From contig JAEDED010000006.1 of the NCBI GenBank assembly GCA_016293495.1, positions 1 through 64,000 of the forward strand: a stretch of DNA of 64,000 nucleotides, written 5' to 3'. Of the stretch, positions 8,866 through 16,067 are shown in pieces. A model generated the notes under the pieces. That model made no database searches and was not told where the DNA came from. It saw nothing but the letters and a program-made list of their open reading frames with translations. Position 1 is the first letter of the stretch. Each line of letters opens with the position of its first letter. A program made the position numbers and the translations under genes. The stretch comes from Treponema sp. GTDB taxonomy: Bacteria > Spirochaetota > Spirochaetia > Treponematales > Treponemataceae.

Positions 8866-9788
8866 TTTATTTTATTCCAACTTACATTAATCGTTGCAGG
8901 AATTACAGAGCTTGATTCGTCAAGAATTAAAGTTTCTTTAGTTCCTGAAAGAGTTCCGTTTCCGGAAAGAGAGAAGGTCCATTCAATAGGCTTTGCATTC
9001 TTGGAATACTCAAGAATCAGCTGTCTTGGAATATCCGGGTAGAAAGATGCGTTGAAAGGCATTGCCTGTGTTATTTTTAATGTTTTTGAATCTTCCACAG
9101 AAATAGAAATATTCATAGATGCGCCATTGTTAAAAATAACAAAGCCGCGTCCGCTTCTCATGATTACAATTTTTGTAATTCCTTTTTCGCCTGCCCAGGT
9201 TCCGCTTAAGCCTTCAATTGACATTGAAGTAGTCATGGTCTGATCGCTTCCGGTTTTTTTTACAGAGGAATTTGAATTAACTTTAATATCTGCAGATACA
9301 GAAAGTATTTCGTTGAACAGAGATTTTGAATCTGTCAAAACCTTGTAATAAGAATCAAATGATTTTTTTACAGAATCAATTTTAGAAGTGTAGAGATTTT
9401 TTGTATAAATGCTACAGATCCATTCTTCATCTTCAGTTTTTTCAATTTTTGAAACTAGGATGATTGAACGTGAACCGTCAGAATGTTCCTGCGAAGCAGG
9501 TACGAGATTAAAGATTGAAGTGCTGTCAATTCTGTCAGCTTCTTTATCAGTAAGCTTACTGTAATTGACATCAAAACCAGAAAGTCTTTTATCAATAAAA
9601 TTAATTTCAGGAAAAGACCTTATCTGTGCAGAGAATAAATCAAGCGTAATGTTTTTCTGAGATTCCTGTGATGGTGGAGTTATAACGCCATAAAAGTAGA
9701 CATCATATTTTTTCTGAGCATAACAGTTTACTGATGCTGCAAAAATGAGAAAGGTAAGAATGCTGAAAAATACACTTTTTTTCTTCAT
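8862..9788 (-). CDS. Secreted hypothetical protein
   Basis: The 308-residue protein starts with a clear signal peptide (KKK, hydrophobic core, cleavage after residue 24 at a CYA-Q boundary). The middle looks like a mixed alpha/beta domain. The C-terminal half (from about residue 190, GTWAGEKGITKIVIMRSG) is beta-rich and resembles a small lipocalin-like or barrel domain. No function is recognised. A TATAAA box (plus-strand 9797-9802) ends 8 bases before the ATG, so the transcript may be nearly leaderless. The gene is convergent with tsaC and their ends overlap by 4 bases; no terminator hairpin lies between them. Confidence 0.7.
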   Translation of the reverse strand: MKKKSVFFSILTFLIFAASVNCYAQKKYDVYFYGVITPPSQESQKNITLDLFSAQIRSFPEINFIDKRLSGFDVNYSKLTDKEADRIDSTSIFNLVPASQEHSDGSRSIILVSKIEKTEDEEWICSIYTKNLYTSKIDSVKKSFDSYYKVLTDSKSLFNEILSVSADIKVNSNSSVKKTGSDQTMTTSMSIEGLSGTWAGEKGITKIVIMRSGRGFVIFNNGASMNISISVEDSKTLKITQAMPFNASFYPDIPRQLILEYSKNAKPIEWTFSLSGNGTLSGTKETLILDESSSVIPATINVSWNKIN

Positions 9789-9824
9789 ATCTACTATTTA
9801 TAAAACAATTTCATCTTTTGTTTG

Positions 9825-10286
9825 TTACGAAAGTAAATCTTTTTTGAAATTGCGCTGTAAGTCGCGGTTTATGTCTTTTTCCTTGATTGAAGCGCGTTTG
9901 TCAAACATTTTCTTTCCTTTGCAGAGGCCAAGGTTAACTTTTACGCGTCCTGCCTTGAGGTAAAAATCAAGGGGAATAAGCGTAAAACCTTTTTCTTCAA
10001 CTTTTCTTTTTAATCTTTTAATTTCATCGGCATGGAGAAGCAGTTTCTTTGCCCTGTCAGGATTGTGATTAAAAACAGAAGAGTAGGAATATTCACTTAT
10101 ATGAAAGCCTTTCAGCCAGACTTCATCATTTATAATTTCTGCAAAAGCATCCGGAAAAGAAATGTTTCCCGATTTTACAGATTTTACTTCTGTTCCTTCG
10201 AGTACAATTCCGCATTCGATTGAGTCTTCTATTGAGTAATTAAAACGTGCTTTTTTGTTATCTGCTATTTTTTTAATATCTGCCAT
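9825..10286 (-). CDS. smpB: SsrA-binding protein SmpB
   Basis: SmpB binds tmRNA and delivers it to stalled ribosomes for trans-translation. The 153-residue length is normal. Diagnostic segments are NKKARFNYSIED near residue 10, the GIVLEGTEVKS box near 27, and the basic C-terminal tail KGKKMFDKRASIKEKD. The tmRNA gene itself is not in this window. A TTGAGG/TATAAT promoter lies 9 bases upstream of the ATG. Confidence 0.95.
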   Translation of the reverse strand: MADIKKIADNKKARFNYSIEDSIECGIVLEGTEVKSVKSGNISFPDAFAEIINDEVWLKGFHISEYSYSSVFNHNPDRAKKLLLHADEIKRLKRKVEEKGFTLIPLDFYLKAGRVKVNLGLCKGKKMFDKRASIKEKDINRDLQRNFKKDLLS

Positions 10287-10295
10287 TTCCTTTTA

Positions 10296-10324
10296 ATTAT
10301 AAACAATAATCTGTTTGTCCTCAA
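10296..10324 (-). promoter_or_regulatory. smpB promoter
   Basis: On the minus strand TTGAGG (plus 10319-10324) and TATAAT (plus 10296-10301) are 17 bases apart. Only 9 bases separate the -10 box from the smpB ATG. Initiation at the usual distance would fall inside or after the AAGGAA Shine-Dalgarno-like sequence, giving a very short leader. Confidence 0.65.
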
Positions 10325-10396
10325 GCCAAATTTAGCCTTAGTTTTGTATTTAATATTCTATTCCCTATAGACCGATTTTGTGTTAAAATAAATATT

Positions 10397-11107
10397 ATGT
10401 TGAATAAGATTTATAATAGTGATTTATATACAATTTCCTATCAGATGAGGAAGGAACGCAGCAAAAAGATTCTTCATCGTGTCATTAACTGTCTTGTAGT
10501 ATTTATAATCATAAATCTTGTTCTTTCCTTTGTAATCTTTCCTGTTAAGCAGAATACAGATTCAATGACTCCAGACATTCCGAAAAACTCAACTTTGTTT
10601 GTTACTCCAATTATGCCGAGCGTTGAAAGAGGGGATGTTGTTCTTCTTGATAAAGACAGCCTTCTTTCAAATGTTCATAAAAAGTTTTTGAATTCAATAA
10701 TCAACTTTTTTACTTTGCAGCAGCGCGGTTTGTACTCTGATGCAGAAAACTTGAGTTCCAAAAAAACTCTCCGTCGTGTAATCGGACTTCCTGGTGATAC
10801 TGTTTACATGAAAAATTTTATTGTTTACATAAAACCTCAAAATGAAAAATATTTCCTTTCAGAATTTGAGCTTTCAAAAAAATCATATAACATCGAAGTG
10901 TTCAATCTTCCGGAAGGCTGGGACGACAGTGTCGGCTTTAAGGCAGAATTTACTCCGGTAACACTTGGCCCGAATGAATATTTTGTTCTTGCTGACAACA
11001 GATTTTCAAGCCTGGACAGTCGCCTTTGGGGTGTTGTGAACAAAAGAGATTTTATCGGAAAAGCACTTATAGTTTATTTTCCCTTTTCAAAAATTAGACT
11101 TTTCTAA
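10397..11107 (+). CDS. lepB: Signal peptidase I family protein with Arg at the catalytic Lys position
   Basis: A 236-residue S26-family protein with one membrane helix (about 26-50). The nucleophile box DSMTPDI has Ser56. Box C is RGDVVLLD near residue 78, box D is LRRVIGLPGD at 124-133 and box E is ADNRFSSLDSR near 200. In E. coli LepB and B. subtilis SipS the box D sequence begins K-R, and that lysine is the general base. Here the same position is Arg126 (codon CGT). Lys122 and Lys123 are nearby but out of register. It may be a specialised or inactive paralogue. No Shine-Dalgarno is present; a TAAAAT box ends 7 bases before the ATG. Confidence 0.85.
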   Translation: MLNKIYNSDLYTISYQMRKERSKKILHRVINCLVVFIIINLVLSFVIFPVKQNTDSMTPDIPKNSTLFVTPIMPSVERGDVVLLDKDSLLSNVHKKFLNSIINFFTLQQRGLYSDAENLSSKKTLRRVIGLPGDTVYMKNFIVYIKPQNEKYFLSEFELSKKSYNIEVFNLPEGWDDSVGFKAEFTPVTLGPNEYFVLADNRFSSLDSRLWGVVNKRDFIGKALIVYFPFSKIRLF

Positions 11108-11119
11108 TTCTGACAGATT

Positions 11120-12331
11120 ATGAAATCTGAAATTTCCGTTTACATTCACATTCCTTTCTGCAGATCAAAATGTTCGTATTGTGATTTTTTCAGTAAGCCT
11201 GGAATTGAAAATTTAATTGATGCTTATGTTGATTCGCTGTGCAGAGAGATTAAGTTTTATTCCACTGGCTCTCAAAAATTCCTTTTAAAAACTTTATATA
11301 TCGGTGGCGGAACACCTAGTCTTCTCAGTATTAATCAGCTTTCACGCATTTTTTCTGTACTTCAGAATTGTTTTAAAATTTGCGGTGAAGGCTTTGAAGC
11401 AACAATCGAATTAAATCCTGATGATGTAAGTAAAGAACTGATTGAGTTTTTAAACCAGTCGTTCATAACAAGAATTTCACTTGGTATTCAGTCTCTTAAA
11501 CAGAAAACACTTTCTGCGATGTGCAGAAGGGCTTCAAGAGAAACTTCTCTTAAGGCGCTTTCAATTATTTCTGAAAATTTTACAAAAAGATTTTCGGCAG
11601 ATTTAATTGCAGGTTTTCCTGGTGAATCAGAAAAGGATCTTAAAGAAAATATCGATGAGCTCCTTGAATATTCTCCTGAACATATTTCGCTTTATTCGCT
11701 GTGTGTGGAAGAAGGAACCTTGCTTTACCATCAGATTGAATCAGAAAAAATTCCTTTTGATCAGAGTGAGTCGGATTCTGTCTGGCTTTCTGCAAAAACT
11801 TATCTTGAACAGAAAAGATTTTTTCAGTACGAGGTTTCAAATTTTTCAAAATCAGAAAAAACACAGAGCCGTCACAATCTGACATACTGGCATCTTGAAA
11901 ATTATTTAGGGTTTGGTTCCGGAGCAACAGGTTCATTATTTTTTGAAGAGCATAAAGGAATAAGATATACAAATATTGACGACATTGAAAAATATATTTC
12001 ATTCTGGAAAAGAGAAGTTTACACAAATCCAGATTTTTCTGATTACGACAAAATGATATTTCATTTTGAAAATGTTCCATGCTTTCTTGAAAAAATAGAT
12101 TATGAAACTGAGGAGTTTGAATTTCTTATGATGAATTTCAGACTGCGCGAAGGCGTTTCTTCGCTGAATTACAAAAAACGTTTTGACAGAAATCTTGAAA
12201 CCCGGCTTGGATTAAATGATGGACTTTTTAAGGAATGGAAAGACAAAGGTCTTGCAGAATGTAAAGGGGATTTTTTCAGGTTGAATGAAAAAGGAATTTT
12301 ATTTTTGAACAGTTTTCTTGAAAGTCTTTAA
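11120..12331 (+). CDS. hemW: HemW-like radical SAM protein (coproporphyrinogen oxidase family)
   Basis: A 403-residue radical SAM protein. The N-terminus reads YIHIPFCRSKCSYCDF, giving the CxxxCxxC cluster motif plus the family Cys/Phe context. GGGTPSLL follows near residue 63 and LNPDD near 100. HemW proteins are usually heme-binding chaperones that lack the second SAM site of oxygen-independent coproporphyrinogen oxidase HemN. A true oxidase role is therefore unlikely. The gene starts 12 bases after lepB, so the two probably form an operon. A hairpin at 12347-12379 follows. Confidence 0.82.
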   Translation: MKSEISVYIHIPFCRSKCSYCDFFSKPGIENLIDAYVDSLCREIKFYSTGSQKFLLKTLYIGGGTPSLLSINQLSRIFSVLQNCFKICGEGFEATIELNPDDVSKELIEFLNQSFITRISLGIQSLKQKTLSAMCRRASRETSLKALSIISENFTKRFSADLIAGFPGESEKDLKENIDELLEYSPEHISLYSLCVEEGTLLYHQIESEKIPFDQSESDSVWLSAKTYLEQKRFFQYEVSNFSKSEKTQSRHNLTYWHLENYLGFGSGATGSLFFEEHKGIRYTNIDDIEKYISFWKREVYTNPDFSDYDKMIFHFENVPCFLEKIDYETEEFEFLMMNFRLREGVSSLNYKKRFDRNLETRLGLNDGLFKEWKDKGLAECKGDFFRLNEKGILFLNSFLESL

Positions 12332-12340
12332 GGGGCAAAA

Positions 12341-12379
12341 AAAAAACGTTTAACAGCTTCGGAGGAACGCTGTTAAACG
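12341..12379. terminator. Stem-loop downstream of hemW with T-run on the minus strand
   Basis: A perfect 11-base-pair stem (CGTTTAACAGC at 12347-12357, GCTGTTAAACG at 12369-12379) encloses an 11-base loop containing GGAGG. Plus-strand As just before the stem give an uninterrupted T-run on the minus strand, so the best intrinsic terminator reads leftward. In the plus direction it is followed by a weaker GATTCCAATTTTT. It may end hemW transcripts weakly and stop antisense transcription from the flagellar side. Confidence 0.6.
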
Positions 12380-12440
12380 GATTCCAATTTTTAAAATAAT
12401 ATTCAAAATGTGGAACGAATCATCAACATCTTAAATATAA

Positions 12441-12472
12441 CATATTGACTAAAATATGTCCAATATTATATG
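12441..12472 (+). promoter_or_regulatory. Tentative promoter of the flagellar operon with overlapping inverted repeat
   Basis: TTGACT at 12445-12450 could be a -35 box, with TATATG at 12467-12472 as a weak -10 at 16-base spacing. An inverted repeat CATATT-N6-AATATG (12441-12458) overlaps the -35 box and could be an operator. The whole gap 12380-12596 is AT-rich and holds no gene. No good sigma-28 promoter is visible. Confidence 0.35.
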
Positions 12473-12596
12473 AAAAAAAAACGCAAAAAAATGCAAAATT
12501 TGTGAAAAAAATGTTATAAAAGTTTAAAAAAGAAATAAAATGCTTGCAAATTTTAGATTTTAATGGCAAAATTATTAAGAGGGGAAAATTTAATAA

Positions 12597-12794
12597 ATGA
12601 TTGAATTGAATAAGCTTAATGGAGCTGTATTCTTTCTTAATCCGCACTTGATAGAATCTATGGAGTGCCGGCCAGATCTCACAATTACCATGATGTCAGG
12701 TAATACAATCGTCGTTAAAAATTCTCCTCAGGAAGTAATTGAAAAAATTATTGCTTACAGAAGCCAATTAGGTATTCAGAAGCAAGAGGGTTAA
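12597..12794 (+). CDS. flbD: Flagellar protein FlbD
   Basis: FlbD is a small conserved protein of spirochete and Firmicute flagellar operons whose biochemical role is unsettled. The 65 residues match the family: MIELNKLNG at the start, FLNPHLIESMECRPDLTI in the middle and the NTIVVKNSPQEVIEKIIAYR ending. The start is preceded by GAGGGG at 12579-12584. It is the first gene of the flagellar run here, 2 bases before motA. In T. pallidum the corresponding operon begins further upstream with tap1, flgD and flgE, which are absent at this position. Confidence 0.92.
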   Translation: MIELNKLNGAVFFLNPHLIESMECRPDLTITMMSGNTIVVKNSPQEVIEKIIAYRSQLGIQKQEG

Positions 12795-12796
12795 CA

Positions 12797-13579
12797 ATGG
12801 ATATATCTACAATAATTGGATTTATTGGTGGTGCCGGAATGATCGTCATGTCAGTATTGACCTCTGGTGGTACATTGGGTGGTATTATCGATATTCCGTC
12901 TGTATTCATGACAATCGGTGGTTCTTATTGTGCTATTATGATTATGGCACCATTAAGTAAAGCTCTTGGTATTTTCAAAATTATTTCCAGATGTTTTAAG
13001 ATTCCGGATTTTGGTGAAAAACAGATTGTTCAGAACATGGTTTCCCTTTCTGAAAAAGCACGTCGTGAAGGTATCCTTATTCTTGAAGACGGACTTGATG
13101 ATCTTGAAGATCCGTTCATGAAAAGCGGTCTCCGTCTTGTAATCGACGGTACTGATGGTGCTGTAGTACGTACCATCATGGAAAATGAAATGAGTCAGAT
13201 TGAAGCCCGCCATATGGAATGGGTTAACGTTATAAACCAGTGGGCCGGATTTGCACCGGGTTTCGGTATGATGGGTACCGTATTAGGTCTTATCGGTATG
13301 TTGAACAACTTGGAAGATAAGAGTTCCCTCGGTCCTAACATGGCTGTTGCGTTGATTACAACATTGTACGGTTCTATGCTTGCCAACTGGATTCTTACTC
13401 CGCTTGGTCAGAAGCTCATTGCACAGAACGCAACAGAAATGCGTGTTAAAGAAATGATTATCGAAGGAGTACTTGCAATTCAGGCCGGTGAAAACTCGCG
13501 CGTTATTGCACAGAAACTTCTTACATATCTTGATCCTACTACAAGAAAGGCTATTGCAGCTGACGTACTTAAGGATTAA
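12797..13579 (+). CDS. motA: Flagellar stator protein MotA
   Basis: MotA forms the ion channel and torque-generating stator with MotB. The 260-residue protein has the expected four membrane helices (about 4-22, 33-53, 150-170 and 185-203). A charged cytoplasmic loop follows the second helix. The conserved proline-rich motifs APGFGMMGTVLGLIGML and ANWILTPLGQKL are present in the third and fourth helices. The start follows an AGAGGG Shine-Dalgarno within the flbD 3' end. motB starts 12 bases downstream. Confidence 0.95.
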   Translation: MDISTIIGFIGGAGMIVMSVLTSGGTLGGIIDIPSVFMTIGGSYCAIMIMAPLSKALGIFKIISRCFKIPDFGEKQIVQNMVSLSEKARREGILILEDGLDDLEDPFMKSGLRLVIDGTDGAVVRTIMENEMSQIEARHMEWVNVINQWAGFAPGFGMMGTVLGLIGMLNNLEDKSSLGPNMAVALITTLYGSMLANWILTPLGQKLIAQNATEMRVKEMIIEGVLAIQAGENSRVIAQKLLTYLDPTTRKAIAADVLKD

Positions 13580-13591
13580 AGGAACTGATTA

Positions 13592-14401
13592 ATGGCTAAG
13601 AAAGAAAAGAAGGAACCTGAGAAACCGTCAACGGCCTGGCAAGGTACCTATGGTGATATGATTACTCTCATGCTCTGCTTCTTTGTAATGTTGTATAATC
13701 CTTCTGAAGTTGATATTCAGGAACTCGCAACTATTACAGAAAGCTTGCAGATGAACCAGACAGATACACCTAAAGGTGGTATGTCATTGTCTTCAGGTAG
13801 ACTTTCTGATCTTGGTAATACAATCAGTGCGCTTCCTTCTCTTGAAAAAGGAAAGAATCTTGGAACTGCAATGAAGAAGGCTGTAAGTCTTTTTGCACCT
13901 GAAATTCATTCAAACAAGATTACAGTTACCAGCGATGAAAGAGGTGTTGTAATTACCCTTGCTGCTGATTACTTCTTCAAAAAGGGAAGCGCAGAATTAA
14001 ACATTGATGAAACAAGAGATGCGCTTTTGCATTTATCTGAGTTCTTCAATGATCCTGAACTTAAAGATAGAAGATTCAGAATTGAAGGACATACAGACAA
14101 TACTCCTGTTTCTCAGGAACGTTATGATGTAGAAGAAGACGAAAGTCTAGAACCTGCAGAAAATAATGAAGAAAACTATACAAATAAACGGGATAGTCAA
14201 AAATTTAACAGCAATTGGGAACTTTCTTCTCAAAGAGCTATAAACGTTTTGTATTATCTTGCCGATTTTGGAGTAGATGAGCAAAAATTTTGCGTTGCAG
14301 GGTACGCTGATACAAGACCTAAGTTTGATAATAATACACCTGAAGGTCAGGCTTACAACAGAAGAGTTGATATTATCATTCTTGATGAAGCTCATTTTTA
14401 A
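13592..14401 (+). CDS. motB: Flagellar stator protein MotB with insertion in the OmpA domain
   Basis: A 269-residue protein with one membrane helix containing the ion-binding Asp22 (TYGDMITLMLCFFVML), then a plug/linker and a C-terminal OmpA-like peptidoglycan-binding domain. Cys29, seven residues after the Asp, matches the spacing in the sodium-type PomB of Vibrio, whereas E. coli MotB has Ala there. Between GHTDNTP (166-172) and NWELSSQRA (from 208) there is an acidic insertion of about 30 residues rich in Glu and Asn. It sits near the peptidoglycan-binding face. The C-terminal RRVDIIIL motif is intact. Confidence 0.93.
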   Translation: MAKKEKKEPEKPSTAWQGTYGDMITLMLCFFVMLYNPSEVDIQELATITESLQMNQTDTPKGGMSLSSGRLSDLGNTISALPSLEKGKNLGTAMKKAVSLFAPEIHSNKITVTSDERGVVITLAADYFFKKGSAELNIDETRDALLHLSEFFNDPELKDRRFRIEGHTDNTPVSQERYDVEEDESLEPAENNEENYTNKRDSQKFNSNWELSSQRAINVLYYLADFGVDEQKFCVAGYADTRPKFDNNTPEGQAYNRRVDIIILDEAHF

Positions 14402-14447
14402 TTTTTAGATAATTGTTCTATATATAAAGTTGATTGAGAGGTAGAAA

Positions 14448-14999
14448 ATGGCAGACGAAGATTCAGATATTGACCTTGGAGAAGGTTCAGAAACAGTTTC
14501 AACTTCTTCTAAAGGTGGAAAAGGTAATTTTCTGCCTACTATTTTAAAATATGTCGGTCTCGGTTTGGGAGCCATCATTTTAATTGTAACTGTTGTACTT
14601 ATTACAATGAATATTGCTGGTGGCAGCAGTTCAAAAGAAATAAAGCGCGACTATGATAATGAAGATTTCAAAGAATATGTTGGAGAACTTGACTGGTATC
14701 AGTCATTAGGTGATATTCAGACAAGAACATCTGATGCTTCACAGGCAAGCGTTCAAGTAACAGTATTCCTTGGATATGAGAAAGACAGTAAAGCTGCTTC
14801 CCAGGAAATTACAGCTCAGAAGATTCGTATCAGAGACTTCCTGAGACATTATTTTGCTGATAAGACAGTTGAAGAACTTTCACCAAAAAATGAAGATCGA
14901 CTTAAGATTGAAATTCGTAATGAGATAAATGATACAATTCTGAATAAGTCAAAAATCAGAGCTGTAGTATTTGATAAATTAAACGTTGTTGTTCAATAG
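14448..14999 (+). CDS. fliL: Flagellar basal-body-associated protein FliL
   Basis: FliL is an inner-membrane protein that surrounds the stators and supports torque. The 183-residue product has an N-terminal cytoplasmic stretch rich in Asp, Ser and Gly, one membrane helix at about 35-55 (GLGLGAIILIVTVVLITMNI) and a periplasmic domain ending in LNKSKIRAVVFDKLNVVVQ, which matches the family C-terminus. The Shine-Dalgarno GAGAGG lies 7-8 bases before the ATG. Its position between motB and fliM is the usual spirochete order. Confidence 0.92.
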   Translation: MADEDSDIDLGEGSETVSTSSKGGKGNFLPTILKYVGLGLGAIILIVTVVLITMNIAGGSSSKEIKRDYDNEDFKEYVGELDWYQSLGDIQTRTSDASQASVQVTVFLGYEKDSKAASQEITAQKIRIRDFLRHYFADKTVEELSPKNEDRLKIEIRNEINDTILNKSKIRAVVFDKLNVVVQ

Positions 15000-15029
15000 G
15001 ATAACAGAAGGTAAATAGGAAGCGGGTGC

Positions 15030-16067
15030 ATGAACGAAATTCTGTCCCAGGATGAAATTGACCAGTTACTCTCGGCTATCAGTTCCGGACAATCAGATGT
15101 AGATGAATATAAACCGGTATCTGATACTCGTAAAATTAAAATTTATGACTTTAAACGTCCTGACAAATTCTCAAAAGAACAGATTCGTACTGTTCAAATT
15201 ATGCATGAAACATTTGCACGTTTAACAACAACAAGCCTTTCGGCACAGCTTCGAAGTCTTGTTCACGTTCACGTAGCAACTGTAGATCAGTTGACATACG
15301 AAGAATTTATCCGTTCTATTCCTACTCCTACAACACTTGCTGTAATCAACATGGATCCATTGAAAGGTAATGCTATTCTTGAAATTGACCCTGCAATTAC
15401 CTTCAGTATGATTGACCGCCTTTTTGGTGGTACGGGGGCAACAACAGGTAATAAAAACCGTGACTTAACAGATATCGAACAGTCCGTAATGGAAGGAATC
15501 ATTGTTCGTATTCTTGCAAATATGCGTGAAGCCTGGACACAGGTAATTGACCTTAGACCTCGTCTTGGTCAGATTGAAACAAATCCACAGTTTGCACAGA
15601 TCGTTCCTCCAACAGAAATGGTTGTTCTTGTAACATTGGAAACTAAAGTAGGTGAAGAAGAAGGTATGATTAACTTCTGTATTCCTTACTTGACAATTGA
15701 ACCTATTATTTCAAAGTTGTCTTCACAGTTCTGGTTCTCATCAGTTCGCAGAAGTTCAACTACTCAATATCTTGGTACTTTGAAAGAAAAACTTTCAACT
15801 GTAGATATGGATGTTGTTGCAGAAATCGGTTCAATCAATCTTCCTATTCGTGATGTTCTTGCATTGCGTGTTGGAGATACTGTCAGACTTTCGAACACAA
15901 AAGTTGGGGATTCCCTTACATTGAGTGTTGGTAATAAAAAGAAATTTTACTGTCAGCCTGGTGTTATCGGCAAAAAAATGGCAGTACAGGTTACTGGTAA
16001 AATCGCTGAAGAAGAACCTGAAGAATTAGAAGACCTTTCCGTAGAAGGAGAAGAAACATATGAGTGA
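15030..16067 (+). CDS. fliM: Flagellar motor switch protein FliM
   Basis: FliM forms part of the C-ring, binds phosphorylated CheY and controls rotation direction. The 345-residue protein begins with the CheY-P-binding motif ILSQDEIDQLLSAI (residues 4-17). The CheC-like middle domain follows, with GGTGA near residue 132. The C-terminal SpoA domain spans about 250-330. An acidic tail extends past the SpoA domain. The gene overlaps fliY by 8 bases. Confidence 0.96.
   Translation: MNEILSQDEIDQLLSAISSGQSDVDEYKPVSDTRKIKIYDFKRPDKFSKEQIRTVQIMHETFARLTTTSLSAQLRSLVHVHVATVDQLTYEEFIRSIPTPTTLAVINMDPLKGNAILEIDPAITFSMIDRLFGGTGATTGNKNRDLTDIEQSVMEGIIVRILANMREAWTQVIDLRPRLGQIETNPQFAQIVPPTEMVVLVTLETKVGEEEGMINFCIPYLTIEPIISKLSSQFWFSSVRRSSTTQYLGTLKEKLSTVDMDVVAEIGSINLPIRDVLALRVGDTVRLSNTKVGDSLTLSVGNKKKFYCQPGVIGKKMAVQVTGKIAEEEPEELEDLSVEGEETYE

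Noticed and set aside
12423..12647. Minus-strand 74-residue open frame across the flbD start
   Set aside because: Phe/Ile/Asn-rich composition from AT-rich DNA, overlaps flbD and has no supporting start signal.
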